Below are positions 27,162-36,416 of a stretch of DNA of 64,000 nt, one piece after another. The notes under the pieces were generated by a model that saw only the letters and a program-made list of their open reading frames with translations, was not told the origin of the DNA and searched no databases. Positions within the stretch are counted from its first letter, which is position 1, and every line of letters starts with the position of its first letter. Source of the DNA: JBMHDN01 sp049889355 (lineage in GTDB: Bacteria > Pseudomonadota > Alphaproteobacteria > Puniceispirillales > Puniceispirillaceae). The position numbers and the translations under genes were made by a program. The stretch spans positions 13,041 to 77,040 of the forward strand of contig JBMHDN010000030.1 in the NCBI GenBank assembly GCA_049889355.1. Reading direction: 5' to 3'.

Positions 27162-28463
27162 ATGCGTTTTGTTCAAAATCTGATAGAGAAAAGCCGTTTT
27201 TTTGCTCCTATCCGGTTTTTATCCCTGCAGTTGATAGTCTTATTGGTGCTTATTGCAGGCTTCTCGCCTGTCGCTGAGGCCAATAGCCGCTATGCCGCCA
27301 TTGTGGTGGAAGAGGATAGCGGGCGGGTGTTGTTTTCGCGCAATGCAGACAAAAAACTCTATCCTGCCTCCCTCACCAAAATTATGACACTTTACATGGT
27401 GTTTGAGGCTTTGCAGCAAGGTAAGCTGAGCCTGAATACCCAAATGCGTGTGTCGCGCGTTGCGGCCAGCCGCAGCCCTTCAAAACTCTATTTAAAACCA
27501 GGCCAGACCATTTCCACCGAAGCTGCTATTTTGGCGTTGGTCACCAAATCAGCCAATGATGTCGCAACAGTGGTGGCAGAACATTTGGCCGGCACTGAGC
27601 GCAAATTTGCCGTGCGTATGACAGAGCGCGCCCGCAGCCTCGGGATGAACAGAACAACCTTTAAAAATGCCTCTGGCCTGCCAAATCGTGCACAGAAAAG
27701 CACCGCGCGCGATATGTATAAATTGGGGCGTGCCATCCGCCGCGATTTCCCGCATTATTACGATTATTTCAGCCGCACCTCTTTTCGCTATAATGGCAAA
27801 GTCTACCGCAACCATAACCGGTTGCTGACCCGCTATAGCGGTACAGATGGGATTAAAACAGGCTATACAGGGGCCTCTGGTTTTAATCTTGTGGCCGCGG
27901 TTGAACGCAATGGCGTGCGCCTCATTGGTGTTGTATTTGGTGGGCGCACCGGGGCCACACGCGATGCGCATATGATGAAAATCTTGAGCACACAATTCAA
28001 GCGGGTGAAACCGATACAAGTCGCCTCTATTCCAAAGAGCTTGCCGATTGCAAGGCCGAGCGGACCTGAACGGACCTCTGCCTTATTGCGTGTGGCACAG
28101 GTCGCCACACCCAAACCAAAATTATTGCGCACCGAACCTAATCCAGCACCCCTCACCGCCGCTCAAGCCACACAAGCAGTTGAGCCAGAGGATATCACCC
28201 CATGGCTTATACAAGTGGGGAGCTTTTCACGTCGGGTGACCGCCCATAAAGCTGCGATTGCTGCCCGCCGGATGGCTGAACCAGCACTCTCTACCAAGCC
28301 GGCCAATCTGTCTATCGTCATGCAAGGCGATATGCCGCTCTGGCGTGTCCGCTTTGAAGGGCTGGCTGAGGCAGAAGCACGGGCTGCCTGTGCCAGCCTC
28401 TTTGAAAAAGGCAGTGCCTGTTTTGCTTTGCCGATCACCCAAGGCTCTCAGGATGAGGGATAG
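27162..28463 (+). CDS. dacA: D-alanyl-D-alanine carboxypeptidase (PBP5/6 type) with SPOR domain
   Basis: A 433-residue low-molecular-weight penicillin-binding protein that trims the terminal D-Ala from stem peptides. The signal segment is at about 20-40 (VLIAGFSPVAEA). Active-site motifs are SLTK (70-73), SAN (130-132) and KTG (232-234). The C-terminal domain (about 348-430; PWLIQVGSFSRRVTAHKAAI) is a SPOR domain, which binds denuded glycan and directs proteins to the septum. SPOR replaces the usual C-terminal amphipathic anchor, a combination common in alphaproteobacteria. It converges on the GFA gene. Confidence 0.94.
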   Translation: MRFVQNLIEKSRFFAPIRFLSLQLIVLLVLIAGFSPVAEANSRYAAIVVEEDSGRVLFSRNADKKLYPASLTKIMTLYMVFEALQQGKLSLNTQMRVSRVAASRSPSKLYLKPGQTISTEAAILALVTKSANDVATVVAEHLAGTERKFAVRMTERARSLGMNRTTFKNASGLPNRAQKSTARDMYKLGRAIRRDFPHYYDYFSRTSFRYNGKVYRNHNRLLTRYSGTDGIKTGYTGASGFNLVAAVERNGVRLIGVVFGGRTGATRDAHMMKILSTQFKRVKPIQVASIPKSLPIARPSGPERTSALLRVAQVATPKPKLLRTEPNPAPLTAAQATQAVEPEDITPWLIQVGSFSRRVTAHKAAIAARRMAEPALSTKPANLSIVMQGDMPLWRVRFEGLAEAEARAACASLFEKGSACFALPITQGSQDEG

Positions 28464-28472
28464 GCTGCTTTG

Positions 28473-28907
28473 TTAGCGGTCAAGCTCTGGCGTATCTGCG
28501 GTCAGATGCAAATCATCTGTTAGCGAGGCGCGGTAAATCTGGCCAGCAAGGCTCAGCTCGTCGCGCGCATCTATCATACCCACCGCGATGGAAACCCGCC
28601 CGCTATTAAGCAGCACATAAAACATATGGGCATGGCATTTTTTGCAAAAACCGCGCTTAGCGATATCTGAACTCTGATACCAATCGATGCTTTCCTCACC
28701 GCTGGTTAGGGTAAAGCCAGCCTCTGCCACTTGTGTGGCGGCCCAGCTATAGCCAGCCAGACGCAAACAATCTTCACAATGACAGGCCACCGCGGCACGC
28801 AGAGGGCCTTGTGCGGAAAAACAGACCGCACCGCAATGACAGGCGCCGTGATAGGTTTTGTCTTCTGTGCCTTTGATATCCCGTTTCACGCGCCAACCCT
28901 CGCTCAT
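28473..28907 (-). CDS. GFA (glutathione-dependent formaldehyde-activating) family zinc protein
   Basis: A 144-residue CENP-V/GFA family protein. Zinc ligands are visible as CHCGAVCF, ACHCEDCLRLAGY and GFCKKCHAHMF. The type protein was proposed to condense formaldehyde with glutathione, but most members are uncharacterised. The start at 28907 has GAGGAG six bases upstream. A start at 28943 would overlap the dnaE2 stop in TAATG. Either way the gene is tightly placed behind dnaE2 and is probably part of the imuA-imuB-dnaE2 transcript, which is not the standard content of that cassette. Confidence 0.85.
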   Translation of the reverse strand: MSEGWRVKRDIKGTEDKTYHGACHCGAVCFSAQGPLRAAVACHCEDCLRLAGYSWAATQVAEAGFTLTSGEESIDWYQSSDIAKRGFCKKCHAHMFYVLLNSGRVSIAVGMIDARDELSLAGQIYRASLTDDLHLTADTPELDR

Positions 28908-28942
28908 ACCTTGCTCCTCTTTTTTAAAAAACCGCTGAGACA

Positions 28943-31900
28943 TTAATGAAAATCACGGCTTTTCAATGCAGGTGCAGCGGCGTTATTTGTCTGCATCCAA
29001 CGCAGATAATGATCACAATTATGCAGGCTGTCAGCAATAAAATGCAGGACCTGGCCTTCACGCTGAACACGCCCGACCACCCCCATCAGATGTGCGCCAA
29101 GAAGGGCGGTGCGATCACGTGCGACCAATTTTGGCCAGACAATCACATTCAAGGCGCCCTGCCCATCTTCTAGCGAGACAAAGACGGTGCCTTTTGCTGT
29201 GCCCGGACGCTGGCGGCCTACCACCAGCCCGATAAGCCGCAGGCGTTGTCCGTTCTGTGCTGTTTTGGCAGAGGAACAGCTCTGCCAGCGATCTGTGCCA
29301 TAATATTCTCTGAGCAGGGAAAGCGGATGTTCTTTGAGTGAAAAACGTGTGGCCTGATAATCTTCGGCGACCTCTTCACCCAGACTGGCCTGTGGCAATT
29401 GACTGGCAGAACCATCTTTGAGTGCCTGGCTTGGCAATACAGAATCATGGCGTTTTTCAGCATGCGCAAACAACGGCAAATCCCCTGTTTTATGGCGGGC
29501 AAGCCGGCGTATCTCCCACAAAGCCTGGCGCCGAGACAGCCCCAGTGAGGCAAAAGCATCTGCACGTGCCAGGGCTTCGAGTGCTTGTGCAGAGATATCA
29601 GCACGCCTGATAATATCAGACAGACCAGCATAGGCCTGCATCCGGCTGGCGGCGATCCGGCCTGCTTCTGCTTTGTTCAGCCCTTTGACCTGCCGAAACC
29701 CAAGGCGCAAGGCGTGGCGGGCATGGGTTGTGGCTTCCAGCGTCGAATCCCAGAAAGAATGGTTTATATCCACTGGCCGCACTTCAACCCCGCTGCGTTT
29801 TGCCTCAGCAATCAATTGTGCAGGGCCGTAAAACCCCATGGGTTGGGCATTTAAAAGACCACAGATAAACACATCCGGATAATGGCATTTCAACCAAGCT
29901 GAGACATAGACCAGCAAGGCAAAGCTGGCAGCATGTGATTCTGGAAAGCCATATGTGCCAAACCCTTCAATCTGTTTGAAACAGCGGGTGGCAAATTCAG
30001 CATCATAACCACGTGCCACCATCCCGCGCACCATGCGTTCATGAAAGCCATGGATCAGCCCATTCTTGCGGAATGTCGCCATCGCCCGTCGCAGCTGATC
30101 AGCTTCACTGCCTGAAAAACCAGCCCCGACAATGGCAATTTTCATCGCCTGTTCCTGAAATAAAGGCACCCCTAGCGTGCGCACCAACACCGCGCGCAAT
30201 TCCTCAGACGGATAATCCACTTTTTCAAGCCCGGCACGCCGGCGCAGATAAGGATGGACCATATCCCCTTGAATAGGGCCTGGCCTGACAATCGAGACCT
30301 GGACAACCAAATCATGAAAACAGCGTGGCTGGAGGCGCGGCAACATCGCCATCTGGGCACGTGATTCCACCTGAAACACCCCCACTGATTCACCGCGGCA
30401 TAACATATCATAAGTGGCCATATCCTCAGGCGGGACAGAGGCTAAATCCAGCGGCACATGATAATATTGCCCTAGCAAATCAAAACACCGGCGCAGACAG
30501 CTGAGCATCCCAAGGGCCAGCACATCAATTTTCAGCAACCCCATCACATCAAGATCATCCTTGTCCCATTCAATGATAGAGCGCCCATCCATCGCAGCTG
30601 GACGAATAGCACAGAGATGATCAAGGCGTTCACGTGCAATCACAAAACCGCCCACATGCTGTGAGAGATGACGCGGAAACCCGCGCAGCTGATCTACCAG
30701 CTTCATTGCCAGCTTGAGCGTGTCATCGCCTGGATCTAGCCCAGCTGCCCGCAACATATCTTCATCTAGCCTGGCTTTTTCACGCCCCCAGACCTCACCT
30801 GATAAGGCTTGCTGAACATCTCGGCTAAATCCAAAGGCTTTGGCCACTTCCACCAAGGCTGAGCGCGAGCGATAGGTGATGACAGTGGCGGTCAGGCCGG
30901 CGCGGTGGCGGCCATATTTATGATAGATATATTGAATGATTTCTTCACGCCGCTCATGCTCAAAATCCACATCAATATCAGGCGGCTCATCACGGGCCTC
31001 ACTCACAAAACGTTCAAATAAAGGTTCAGATCGCGCCGGATCCACCGCCGTGATACCAAGGCAATAACAAACCGCAGAATTGGCTGCAGATCCACGCCCC
31101 TGACATAAAATGCGCCGTGATCTGGCAAACCGCACAATATCAAAAACGGTTAGAAAATAAGGCGCATAACCAAGCTTGGCAATTAAGGCCAATTCCTTTT
31201 CCAGATAGGCCTCGACCTGTTCTGGGACGCCATCTGGATAGCGGCTATGGGCGCCCTGCCATGTCTGATATGACAGCTCATCATCTGGCAGACGGCCATT
31301 GGGGGCAATCTCATCAGGATATTCATATGCCAGCTCATCCAGCGAAAAACCACAGCTGGCGGCCAGCTTGTCTGCCTCATACAAGGCCGCTTCAAACCCA
31401 CGCCAGCGTCTGGCCATTTCCTGTGGGGTGAGCAAATAGCGTTCTGCATTGCGTGAGAGCAGCCAGCCTGCCTCTGCCAGATGGGTTTTCTCGCGGATGC
31501 AGGCCAACACATCACCTAGGGGTCGGCGCTCAGCGATGTGATAGAGCGCACCTGCCAATGCCACAAAAGGCAGTTTCAGGCGATCGGCCAGTTTCTGAGT
31601 CTGAGAAAGCCGCATGTCATCTGCGCCATCACGATAGAGCATATTGCCAAGGCTGAGCGGGGCATTGGCCACGGCCTTTATCTGGTGGCAAAGCTGGTAG
31701 AAATGACTGTCTGACGCCTCTTCTACCTGAATAATCAGCTGCTGATCTGGCCCCAGCCTGGCGATATCACCTGGGCTGGCTACAGAGGCGCTGGTCCCAT
31801 GTGCACCTTGTGTGAGATTCAAATTGCTCAGCAGACGGCATAAATCTTCATAACCACGCCGGCTGGTGGGATAAACCAAGAGCCAGCATTGCACCCTTTG

Positions 31901-32167
31901 TGAATCTATCTGGCTCAGGACAGGCAGCACCGCCCCGATGATCAGCCGGATATCTGCATCCTTAGCCCCGATATGTGCCCGCACCATCCCAGCAATCGTC
32001 CCGCGATCAGCCAGTGCGATACCCTGCCAGCCAAGATCAGCAGCTTGGCGGGTCATTTCTTGTGGATGGCTGGCCCCATAAAGAAAGCTGAAATGGGTAA
32101 AACAGCCCAGCGCAAAACGCGGTACATATTCATCACCATCATCCAGAACCATAGCAGAAGACATCAC
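28943..32167 (-). CDS. dnaE2: Error-prone DNA polymerase DnaE2 (ImuC)
   Basis: A 1074-residue C-family polymerase that carries out mutagenic translesion synthesis with ImuA and ImuB. A PHP domain is at the N-terminus (THFSFLYGASHPQEM), followed by the palm with CQGRGSAANSAVCYCLGIT and PDIDVDFEHERREE, the region FPRHLSQHVGGFVIA, and a C-terminal OB fold (RLIGLVVGRQRPGTAKGTVF). Size and the short C-terminus distinguish it from replicative DnaE1. The first codon is GTG at 32167, directly followed by an ATG. It lies 50 bp after imuB. Confidence 0.96.
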   Translation of the reverse strand: MMSSAMVLDDGDEYVPRFALGCFTHFSFLYGASHPQEMTRQAADLGWQGIALADRGTIAGMVRAHIGAKDADIRLIIGAVLPVLSQIDSQRVQCWLLVYPTSRRGYEDLCRLLSNLNLTQGAHGTSASVASPGDIARLGPDQQLIIQVEEASDSHFYQLCHQIKAVANAPLSLGNMLYRDGADDMRLSQTQKLADRLKLPFVALAGALYHIAERRPLGDVLACIREKTHLAEAGWLLSRNAERYLLTPQEMARRWRGFEAALYEADKLAASCGFSLDELAYEYPDEIAPNGRLPDDELSYQTWQGAHSRYPDGVPEQVEAYLEKELALIAKLGYAPYFLTVFDIVRFARSRRILCQGRGSAANSAVCYCLGITAVDPARSEPLFERFVSEARDEPPDIDVDFEHERREEIIQYIYHKYGRHRAGLTATVITYRSRSALVEVAKAFGFSRDVQQALSGEVWGREKARLDEDMLRAAGLDPGDDTLKLAMKLVDQLRGFPRHLSQHVGGFVIARERLDHLCAIRPAAMDGRSIIEWDKDDLDVMGLLKIDVLALGMLSCLRRCFDLLGQYYHVPLDLASVPPEDMATYDMLCRGESVGVFQVESRAQMAMLPRLQPRCFHDLVVQVSIVRPGPIQGDMVHPYLRRRAGLEKVDYPSEELRAVLVRTLGVPLFQEQAMKIAIVGAGFSGSEADQLRRAMATFRKNGLIHGFHERMVRGMVARGYDAEFATRCFKQIEGFGTYGFPESHAASFALLVYVSAWLKCHYPDVFICGLLNAQPMGFYGPAQLIAEAKRSGVEVRPVDINHSFWDSTLEATTHARHALRLGFRQVKGLNKAEAGRIAASRMQAYAGLSDIIRRADISAQALEALARADAFASLGLSRRQALWEIRRLARHKTGDLPLFAHAEKRHDSVLPSQALKDGSASQLPQASLGEEVAEDYQATRFSLKEHPLSLLREYYGTDRWQSCSSAKTAQNGQRLRLIGLVVGRQRPGTAKGTVFVSLEDGQGALNVIVWPKLVARDRTALLGAHLMGVVGRVQREGQVLHFIADSLHNCDHYLRWMQTNNAAAPALKSRDFH

Positions 32168-32193
32168 ATATATATCCCAAAAGGCATTATTTC

Positions 32194-32219
32194 AGGTCGC
32201 ATTTTTAGGTCGCATTTTT
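32194..32219. repeat. 2 x 13-bp tandem duplication at the imuB stop codon
   Basis: AGGTCGCATTTTT occurs twice in direct succession (32194-32206 and 32207-32219). The imuB stop codon (32218-32220) lies on the edge of the second copy. Confidence 0.9.
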
Positions 32220-33858
32220 AGGCAAAAAACCCATGCAGGAACCAACGCATCGGCTCGCCGCGTTCAGGCAATCCTTCGCGATAGACCCATAATCTGGCGC
32301 CACTTTCAGTTTCCAGCCGGTAATAATCGCGTGATCGCTTATTCTGCCCGATGCCATGCCCCCACCAGCGCGGGCCAATACGCTCTGGTCCGCTGGCCCG
32401 CCGGATAGACCAGTTTTGGTGGCGCCAGCGCAGCAAGCTGGGCGGATGATCAGGCAAGAGCGCAATCGCCCGCACCTCATCTGGCATATTCAACAAGCGG
32501 ATAGGACGCGGACTATGCAGGCGCTTTGGCGTAATATCACTGCAAATATGATGCCAATTCACCTGATCATCTGTACGGTCAGCCCACTGTGTCGCCTGAA
32601 TTTGAGCTTGCGATTCCTCAGGCTGCCAGCTGGTTTTGGGGATCAGCCTGATGATTTTATCAGCCCCTAATCTGGCACTGAGCAAATCCACCAGCCTGTC
32701 TGTTGTTTCATGCGGCGCGGCCTGGCCGTCAAGTGGCTGATCAGACGGCAGCCCATGGCTGAGCCGGCCAGCCTCTATCCAGCAATATTCCAGTCCGAAT
32801 TCAGCTTCGATACGCTCTGCCTGCGGTAGGATCAGCCGGTTTAAAATTTCTTTATCCCGACTTGGACGCGACAGGCTGAGGCGGTGGCGTGCACGCCGGC
32901 CATCTACTTCTTGCCAGCCAATTTCAATCGCCCGTGTCAATAATTGCCGCTGTGCCAGCATATCTGCCAATTCTGAACTGAACTCAGCCAGCATCTGGGA
33001 GATAGAATCAAGCCCCGCAAGTGGCTCGATATAATGGCGCGTTAAGATGACCGGCTGCTGGACAGGCAAGGGCGTCAGCCGCTCATCACGATCACCGGCC
33101 AGCTGATCACGCCGCAACACAGGCAATGGGCCAAAGCGGCTGGTCAAGGCGGTGCGGGCCAGGGCCAGAAGGCCGCCAATCTGGCGCACACCAGATTGTG
33201 AAAAAGCCTGAAGCTGATCACCTGGCAAGCGCAAAGCCGCCAAAGGCAGCTCAGCACAAAATTCAAGCAAACCTGCCCGCCCCGATGGGGCCACCACGCC
33301 TTTTTCAGCCGCCGCCGGATGATAATGGGCCAGGGCCCAAGCTGCGCCATAGGTTGGGGCCACCGCGATAAAAGGGCGGAGTCCCAGCGCTGTCAGATGA
33401 TGGCGGATATCGTCTAGCACAGCACAGACCCCGCCCCAAAGATGGCTGGCCCCGGTCATGTCTATCCACAGCCCCAGATGTGGCGTATCCAGGCCAAGAT
33501 GTGGGCTATAGCGCCAGGCCCAATAGGCCAATTGCCGCAAATATGAGGCACTATCAGCTGGCTGATACGCCCTGAAACGGCAGGTCGGCAACAGCGCACG
33601 GCTATCTGACACACTGCGCCCGACTTGCAAGCCAGCTGCCCTGGCAGCTGGTGAGAGATGCGCTACAATCTGGCGGCCTGCATCTGCTTCATATAAAGCC
33701 AGTGCTGTATCATCAGGCCAGCCTTGGCAGGCAGATAGCCGCATAGCCGGCAAATCAGGCAACCAGATATAGATAATTTCACGTGTATATCCGCTTATAT
33801 ATCCATCTATATATTCAGCTTTACCTTGCCTTTTTATCGGCATGTCAGGCCACATTTG
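32218..33858 (-). CDS. imuB: ImuB, inactive Y-family polymerase of the mutasome
   Basis: A 546-residue Y-family polymerase-like protein that links DnaE2 to the sliding clamp. The domain order follows Y polymerases (IYIWLPDLPAMRLSAC, then LGLWIDMTGASHLWGG), but catalytic acidic positions are not conserved: the usual DxD and SIDE-type segments read as LPDLP and WIDMT, as expected for ImuB. I see no clear QxxLF-type clamp motif. I choose the ATG at 33858, which overlaps imuA by 14 bp and has GAGG six bases upstream; ATG 33843 is an alternative. The N-terminus carries a 3 x 12-bp repeat giving EYID-GYIS-GYTR before the conserved start of the domain. Confidence 0.92.
   Translation of the reverse strand, partial: QMWPDMPIKRQGKAEYIDGYISGYTREIIYIWLPDLPAMRLSACQGWPDDTALALYEADAGRQIVAHLSPAARAAGLQVGRSVSDSRALLPTCRFRAYQPADSASYLRQLAYWAWRYSPHLGLDTPHLGLWIDMTGASHLWGGVCAVLDDIRHHLTALGLRPFIAVAPTYGAAWALAHYHPAAAEKGVVAPSGRAGLLEFCAELPLAALRLPGDQLQAFSQSGVRQIGGLLALARTALTSRFGPLPVLRRDQLAGDRDERLTPLPVQQPVILTRHYIEPLAGLDSISQMLAEFSSELADMLAQRQLLTRAIEIGWQEVDGRRARHRLSLSRPSRDKEILNRLILPQAERIEAEFGLEYCWIEAGRLSHGLPSDQPLDGQAAPHETTDRLVDLLSARLGADKIIRLIPKTSWQPEESQAQIQATQWADRTDDQVNWHHICSDITPKRLHSPRPIRLLNMPDEVRAIALLPDHPPSLLRWRHQNWSIRRASGPERIGPRWWGHGIGQNKRSRDYYRLETESGARLWVYREGLPERGEPMRWFLHGFFA
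33781..33816. repeat. 3 x 12-bp in-frame tandem repeat at the start of imuB
   Basis: On the coding strand three degenerate 12-mers follow one another: GAATATATAGAT, GGATATATAAGC, GGATATACACGT, encoding EYID, GYIS and GYTR. They fall before the conserved part of ImuB. Confidence 0.7.
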
Positions 33859-34627
33859 CGACCTCTTTTTCCAAAACAGAATCTGCTGTTCTGGTGCGCG
33901 CTGGCAGAACAGAGGGACGGCTTGGCCCTGTTGATCGCTGAGGTGTTGTAAAACAGCCTGTTTGCACTGCAAATCCTAGCCTGCCACGCCATGGACTGCC
34001 GCCACGCATATAGCGCAGCTGGACCTGCCAGCAGGGATCCCAGATTTCAGGATTGCTGGTCTGGCTGATATCAGGGGCAATATGCCAGGCTGTTTCAAAA
34101 CCGCTGGGAGAAGCGCTACGCCCCAGCATCAGCCCGATAGCCCCGCCTGTTTCAGCGGCTAATTGTAGCCGCCGGCCGGTTTTCATCCAGATATCCGGCT
34201 TTTCAGACAATATCCCATATTCACAAATCACCGCATTGAGCTTTGGTTGACTCAAGGCTTCTTCCATCGCCGCCACAGCCCGCATAGGGTGGCTTTCACG
34301 CACGAAAATAAAATGGGCCGGATCCAGACCCATAGCCAACAGACCTTGTGCAAAAAGCTGGCCTGAGGCCTGTGATGCACCACCACACCAAACGACCGGT
34401 CTGTTTGGGTGGCGCGCCATCTGGCGAGCCAATATGGCCAGCATAAATCCGGTTGCAGACCCGGTCAGTGCCGGACCATTAACCAGATGTACCCGGCCAC
34501 AGGCCAGGCCCCCGCCAAGATGCGTGTCGATTTCATCAGTACCAAGTTCCAGACGCCCATATGGGATATCAAAGGCGGTCTGGCGCATGTCATTTTGCAA
34601 TTTTTTGAACTGTTCCTTGCGTTGCAT
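33845..34627 (-). CDS. imuA: ImuA, RecA-like mutasome protein
   Basis: A 260-residue SulA/RecA-related protein of the imuA-imuB-dnaE2 translesion cassette. Recognisable segments are FDIPYGRLELGTDEIDTHLGGGLACGRVHLV, VVWCGGASQASGQLFAQGL and GLDPAHFIFV, and a C-terminal region with GSPWRGRLGFAVQ. The frame is open upstream to 34735, but the SOS box at 34682-34696 would then fall inside the gene, and conservation begins after the ATG at 34627, so I use that start. Some ImuA proteins bind RecA through the C-terminus; that is not visible here. Confidence 0.9.
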   Translation of the reverse strand: MQRKEQFKKLQNDMRQTAFDIPYGRLELGTDEIDTHLGGGLACGRVHLVNGPALTGSATGFMLAILARQMARHPNRPVVWCGGASQASGQLFAQGLLAMGLDPAHFIFVRESHPMRAVAAMEEALSQPKLNAVICEYGILSEKPDIWMKTGRRLQLAAETGGAIGLMLGRSASPSGFETAWHIAPDISQTSNPEIWDPCWQVQLRYMRGGSPWRGRLGFAVQTGCFTTPQRSTGPSRPSVLPARTRTADSVLEKEVANVA

Positions 34628-34681
34628 GGCGATGGTCTTTCTTCTTGCCTTTCTCTTGGTTTTTACCTGATGTGTTTTTTT

Positions 34682-34696
34682 GTTCTTGTTTTGTTC
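34682..34696. promoter_or_regulatory. LexA-binding SOS box of the imuA-imuB-dnaE2 operon
   Basis: GTTCTTGTTTTGTTC is an exact match to the alphaproteobacterial SOS box GTTC-N7-GTTC. It lies 55 bp upstream of the chosen imuA start, the right place for repression by LexA. Confidence 0.85.
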
Positions 34697-34746
34697 ACGG
34701 CAGGACAGAATGAGGTATTTGCCCCTATGAGTCAAGCATACAAAAA

Positions 34747-34774
34747 CAGGGCTGATTTAAAAAAATCAGCCCTG
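34747..34774 (-). terminator. Intrinsic terminator after the small membrane protein gene
   Basis: A perfect 12-bp stem CAGGGCTGATTT / AAATCAGCCCTG with a 4-base loop, followed on the minus strand by TTTTTG. It separates the M20 hydrolase transcript from the SOS operon. Confidence 0.9.
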
Positions 34775-34813
34775 CGCCAAGATCATGCAAAAAAATTGTG
34801 TGATAACAGTATG

Positions 34814-35077
34814 TTAAATCTTGGGTGGTCCAAAAGGATCAGGCTGGGCGGCGGCGTCATCATAGCCTCGGCGTGCCGAATAGAAGCTGAGCGCCATTAA
34901 GGCTCCGCCCAGCAGGAAGGAGAAGACCACCCCTGCAGCAATCGCAAGCCAGCCATGGATGCTGAGCTCAACAGGGCCTAATACATGCCAGATATAAAAG
35001 CCAGCGGCCAATGTTATGGCACCGACAATCACAAAGCTTAGAATAATCAGCCGTTCGGTTTTTTTCTGTAATGCCAT
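34814..35077 (-). CDS. Small two-helix membrane protein, unknown function
   Basis: An 87-residue protein with two hydrophobic segments (about 9-32, LIILSFVIVGAITLAAGFYIW, and about 40-64) and a soluble tail YDDAAAQPDPFGPPKI. I do not recognise the family. I use the ATG at 35077, which follows AAGG by six bases and lies 11 bp after the amidohydrolase stop; a longer frame to 35137 would overlap that gene. It is probably co-transcribed with the hydrolase and is followed by a good terminator. Confidence 0.7.
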   Translation of the reverse strand: MALQKKTERLIILSFVIVGAITLAAGFYIWHVLGPVELSIHGWLAIAAGVVFSFLLGGALMALSFYSARRGYDDAAAQPDPFGPPKI

Positions 35078-35088
35078 GAGAAACCTTA

Positions 35089-36282
35089 TTAGACAGCCGG
35101 TCCGTTTGAGAGTTCTGATTCGACCAGACGCACCCAATAGCTGGCCCCTGTGGAGAGAATCGAATCATTGAAATCATAACCTGTATTATGCAGCATCTTG
35201 CCTGGGATGGCTTCGCCAGCACCCAGCCAGATATAGGCCCCTGGGCGCTCATCCAGCATAAAGGCAAAATCCTCAGCCCCCATAGAGGCCGGTATATCCT
35301 GATGCAATTTATCAGCCCCGACAAGCTGGCCGGCGATATCTGCGGCGCGTAGGGCCATGGCGCTATCATTGACGGTTGGCGGATAGCCCACCCGCCAATC
35401 CATTTCAGCGTGACAGCCATAGGCCTTGGCGATTTGATCGATCATCAGCTTTATCTGATCTTCTAAAAACTGGCGGGTGTCCGAGGTCAGGGCACGTGCA
35501 GTACCGCATAAGACCACCTGATCTGGGATCACATTAAAGGCAGAACCTGCATTCATCTGGGTGATTGAGAGCACCGCTGCATCAAGCGGGTCTGTCTTGC
35601 GGGCCACAATTGTCTGCAAGGACTGGATAATCGCCGCAGAAGCGACCACTGGATCAACTGATTGATGCGGCATAGCCGCATGGCCACCGCGCCCATTTAT
35701 GGTGATTTCAAAATGATCAGCAGAGGCCATACAAGGGCCATGATGCACCGCGATATGACCTGTGGGCAGGCCTGGCCAATTATGCATGCCCCAGACTGAA
35801 CGCATCTCAAAACGATCAAACAGACCATCATCTATCATCGCCTTGCCGCCAGCACCGCCTTCTTCAGCAGGCTGGAAGATGAAATAGACTGTGCCGGCAA
35901 AATCACGTGTTTCCGCCAGATATTTGGCTGCCCCCAGCAGCATGGTTACATGCCCGTCATGGCCGCAAGCATGCATCCGTCCTTCGATTTGTGAGCGGTG
36001 GGCAAAATCATTTGCCTCTGTCATCGGCAGGGCGTCCATATCTGCACGCAGCCCAATCGCCGGGCCCGGATTATCCGGCCCATAGCCGGTACCATGTAAG
36101 ATACCAACCAAGCCTGTCTGGCCCAGCCCACGTACCACCTCAATCCCGAAAGATGCCAGCTTGTCTGCGATGAAATCAGAAGTCCAGACTTCCTCATAGC
36201 AAATCTCTGGATGTTGGTGGAGGGCATGGCGCCAGCTGATCAAAAGATCTTCAAAGGCGGCGATTTTGGTGTGAACAGTCAT
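35089..36282 (-). CDS. M20 family amidohydrolase (hippurate hydrolase/aminoacylase-like)
   Basis: A 397-residue metal-dependent amidohydrolase of the M20D type (hippuricase, IAA-amino acid hydrolase and N-acyl-amino acid deacylase relatives). Metal-site motifs are RADMDALPM, MHACGHDGHVTML and QPAEEGGAGG, and MHNWPGLPTG is present; the dimerisation domain includes GRGGHAAMPHQSVDP. Exact substrate unknown. It is divergent from soxB across a 325-bp spacer with unusual repeats. Confidence 0.92.
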   Translation of the reverse strand: MTVHTKIAAFEDLLISWRHALHQHPEICYEEVWTSDFIADKLASFGIEVVRGLGQTGLVGILHGTGYGPDNPGPAIGLRADMDALPMTEANDFAHRSQIEGRMHACGHDGHVTMLLGAAKYLAETRDFAGTVYFIFQPAEEGGAGGKAMIDDGLFDRFEMRSVWGMHNWPGLPTGHIAVHHGPCMASADHFEITINGRGGHAAMPHQSVDPVVASAAIIQSLQTIVARKTDPLDAAVLSITQMNAGSAFNVIPDQVVLCGTARALTSDTRQFLEDQIKLMIDQIAKAYGCHAEMDWRVGYPPTVNDSAMALRAADIAGQLVGADKLHQDIPASMGAEDFAFMLDERPGAYIWLGAGEAIPGKMLHNTGYDFNDSILSTGASYWVRLVESELSNGPAV

Positions 36283-36303
36283 GATCTCAGCTTTTGGTCA
36301 AAC

Positions 36304-36346
36304 GCATATCTGGAGATGCCTATCTGATAGGTGCTATCAGATATGC
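36304..36346. promoter_or_regulatory. Nested perfect inverted repeats upstream of the sarcosine oxidase operon
   Basis: TATCTGATAG / CTATCAGATA (36321-36330 and 36334-36343) is a perfect 10-bp inverted repeat with a 3-bp centre. GCATATCTG (36304-36312) can also pair with CAGATATGC (36338-36346), sharing the right arm. The symmetry suits a dimeric regulator. It is not followed by a long T run on either strand, so a terminator is less likely. Confidence 0.5.
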
Positions 36347-36416
36347 CGTGTTTTTCTTATCCTCTATTTTGGCTGAAACCAGCGTCAGGTCAAGCAAGCG
36401 CGGCAGAAGAATTTTG

